The notes under the pieces were generated by a model that ran no database searches, was not told the origin of the DNA, and worked only from the letters and a program-made list of their open reading frames with translations. The translations under genes were made by a program, and so were the position numbers. A stretch of 64,000 bases of DNA from Xanthomonas fragariae (lineage in GTDB: Bacteria > Pseudomonadota > Gammaproteobacteria > Xanthomonadales > Xanthomonadaceae), in assembly GCF_017603965.1 (NCBI RefSeq), contig NZ_CP071955.1, forward strand, positions 1,426,001 to 1,490,000, read 5' to 3'. Of this stretch, positions 63,178-64,000 are shown in pieces. Each line of letters starts with the position of its first letter. Position 1 is the stretch's first letter.

Positions 63178-63615
63178 ATGATCAAGTCGCTTTCTCTCTT
63201 CGCGCTGCTGGGCGCTGCCGCACTCGCACCGCAGGCTCAGGCCGCAGGCAACATCGACTGCAAACTGTCGTTCAATCTGGAAGGCTGGTCGGTGTTCTAC
63301 AAGACCGCCAGCGGCACCGGCACCATCACCTGCGACAACGGTGCGGTGATTCCGGTCAAGATTTCCAGCAAGGGCGGTGGCCTGACGGTGGGTAAGTCGA
63401 AGATCGTCGGCGGCCGCGGTACCTTCAGCGGCGCCTACAGCCTCAATGATCTGCTCGGCACCTACGCGGCTGCCGAAGCGCATGCCGGCATCGTCAAATC
63501 CAGCACCGCACAAGTGGTCACCAAGGGTGATATCTCGCTGGCCCTGGCCGGTACGGGTGAGGGCGTCGATCTGGGCATCAACGTCGGCAACTTCGTGATC
63601 GAGCGTCGCAAGTAA
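63178..63615 (+). CDS. Small secreted protein of unknown function
   Basis: The protein has 145 residues from the ATG of MIKSLSLFAL. A clean signal peptide ends AQAAG. The mature part is Gly/Ser/Thr-rich and probably all beta (GTGTITCDNGAVIPVKI; GRGTFSGAYSLNDLLG) with two Cys that could form a disulfide. No enzyme motif is recognised. A bidirectional terminator lies ~160 bases downstream. Confidence 0.75.
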   Translation: MIKSLSLFALLGAAALAPQAQAAGNIDCKLSFNLEGWSVFYKTASGTGTITCDNGAVIPVKISSKGGGLTVGKSKIVGGRGTFSGAYSLNDLLGTYAAAEAHAGIVKSSTAQVVTKGDISLALAGTGEGVDLGINVGNFVIERRK

Positions 63616-63770
63616 GGCACGGCTTGCCGCATGTCCTCGCCCCATGTCGCAGAGGTTGCAGCCTGGGTGCGAGACGCTTGCGATACAGCCTCATCCCACC
63701 CTGGTCTGCTCGGTCCGGGTAGCTGTCGATGCGCTTGCATATATGCGCTTCGCAACACGAGCTCAGCACC

Positions 63771-63804
63771 ACTAAAAACGGCCCTATGCAGGGCCGTTTT
63801 TAGT
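63771..63804. terminator. Bidirectional Rho-independent terminator
   Basis: The stem actaaaaacggccc / gggccgtttttagt around the loop tatgca has an A-run on one side and a T-run on the other, so it can stop transcription from both convergent genes. Confidence 0.85.
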
Positions 63805-63818
63805 GCGCGTGTCGCAGC

Positions 63819-64000
63819 TTAGCGCCCGCGATTGCCACCGCCACCGGGCGGTCGACGGTTGCCGCCTGGCGGACGGCCACCCGGGCCACCTGGACTGCTG
63901 GGTGCACCACCCGGACCACCTGGACCGCGATTATCGCCAAGGCCACGTTTGCCACCAGGGCCGCCAGGACGCGCACCGGTCGGACGACCGTCTGCCGGGC
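63819..64000 (-). CDS. C-terminal Gly/Pro/Arg-rich tail of a gene running off the right edge
   Basis: On the minus strand one frame is open from the window edge to TAA at 63819-63821, giving ~60 residues of low complexity: GARPGGPGGKRGLGDNRG, then PGGPGGAPSSPGGPGGRP and GGNRRPPGGGGNRGR. This is the type of basic, glycine-rich tail seen on DEAD-box RNA helicases (RhlE group) and other RNA-binding proteins of xanthomonads. The body of the protein is outside the window, so the identity is a guess. Confidence 0.5.
   Translation of the reverse strand, partial: PADGRPTGARPGGPGGKRGLGDNRGPGGPGGAPSSPGGPGGRPPGGNRRPPGGGGNRGR

Overview
The window looks like the chromosome of a plant-associated xanthomonad, most likely Xanthomonas. 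It is GC-rich and carries an HrpF/NopX-type type III translocator preceded by a PIP-like box, a plant-type glutaminyl cyclase, a Xanthomonadaceae MetX, and the short dispersed intergenic repeats typical of the genus. This assignment rests on gene content and sequence resemblance; no search was run.

Layout. Positions 1-2220 hold the end of an MFS transporter and a double-receiver GGDEF protein. Positions 2.3-19 kb are a polyamine block: an oxidase and glutamine-synthetase-like ligase (puuB, puuA), a decayed puuD remnant, a second puuA-like ligase, an aminotransferase, a periplasmic polyamine-binding lipoprotein, the ABC components potGHI and a succinate-semialdehyde-type dehydrogenase. A complete Emr-type tripartite efflux pump sits inside the block, between the binding protein and its transporter. 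Together these genes would take up putrescine and degrade it through gamma-glutamylated intermediates to succinate. Next come a SIR2-like gene broken by one in-frame TAA, a corA relic with a MITE-like element beside it, a tetR-acrA-acrB RND efflux operon (minus strand) and the large NAD-glutamate dehydrogenase.

Positions 31.1-47.2 kb are the most unusual part. They hold a tandem array of four (immunity, toxin) pairs plus one truncated toxin piece. Each pair is an Imm11/DUF1629-like gene followed directly, on the same strand, by a protein whose N-terminal ~105 residues look like an AHH/HNH-type nuclease. His11-His12, Asn41 and His60 fall at identical positions in all four toxins although the rest of the cassette diverges. 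After the cassette the proteins switch to an almost identical body, with a Gln-rich coiled region and, in one copy, a poly-Gly tail. This mirrors classical polymorphic toxins: the variable tip is N-terminal and the immunity gene lies upstream. Two membrane-protein genes follow, then an IS5-type transposase relic and hrpF.

Positions 50.9-64 kb are mostly core genome: metX, a complete ccmABCDEFGHI cytochrome c maturation operon (minus strand), an aminotransferase/omega-amidase pair, glutaminyl cyclase, a small secreted protein, and the Gly/Pro/Arg-rich end of a gene running off the right edge. Three copies and one minimal derivative of a ~150-bp inverted-repeat element, plus a 110-bp nested palindrome, occupy intergenic gaps.
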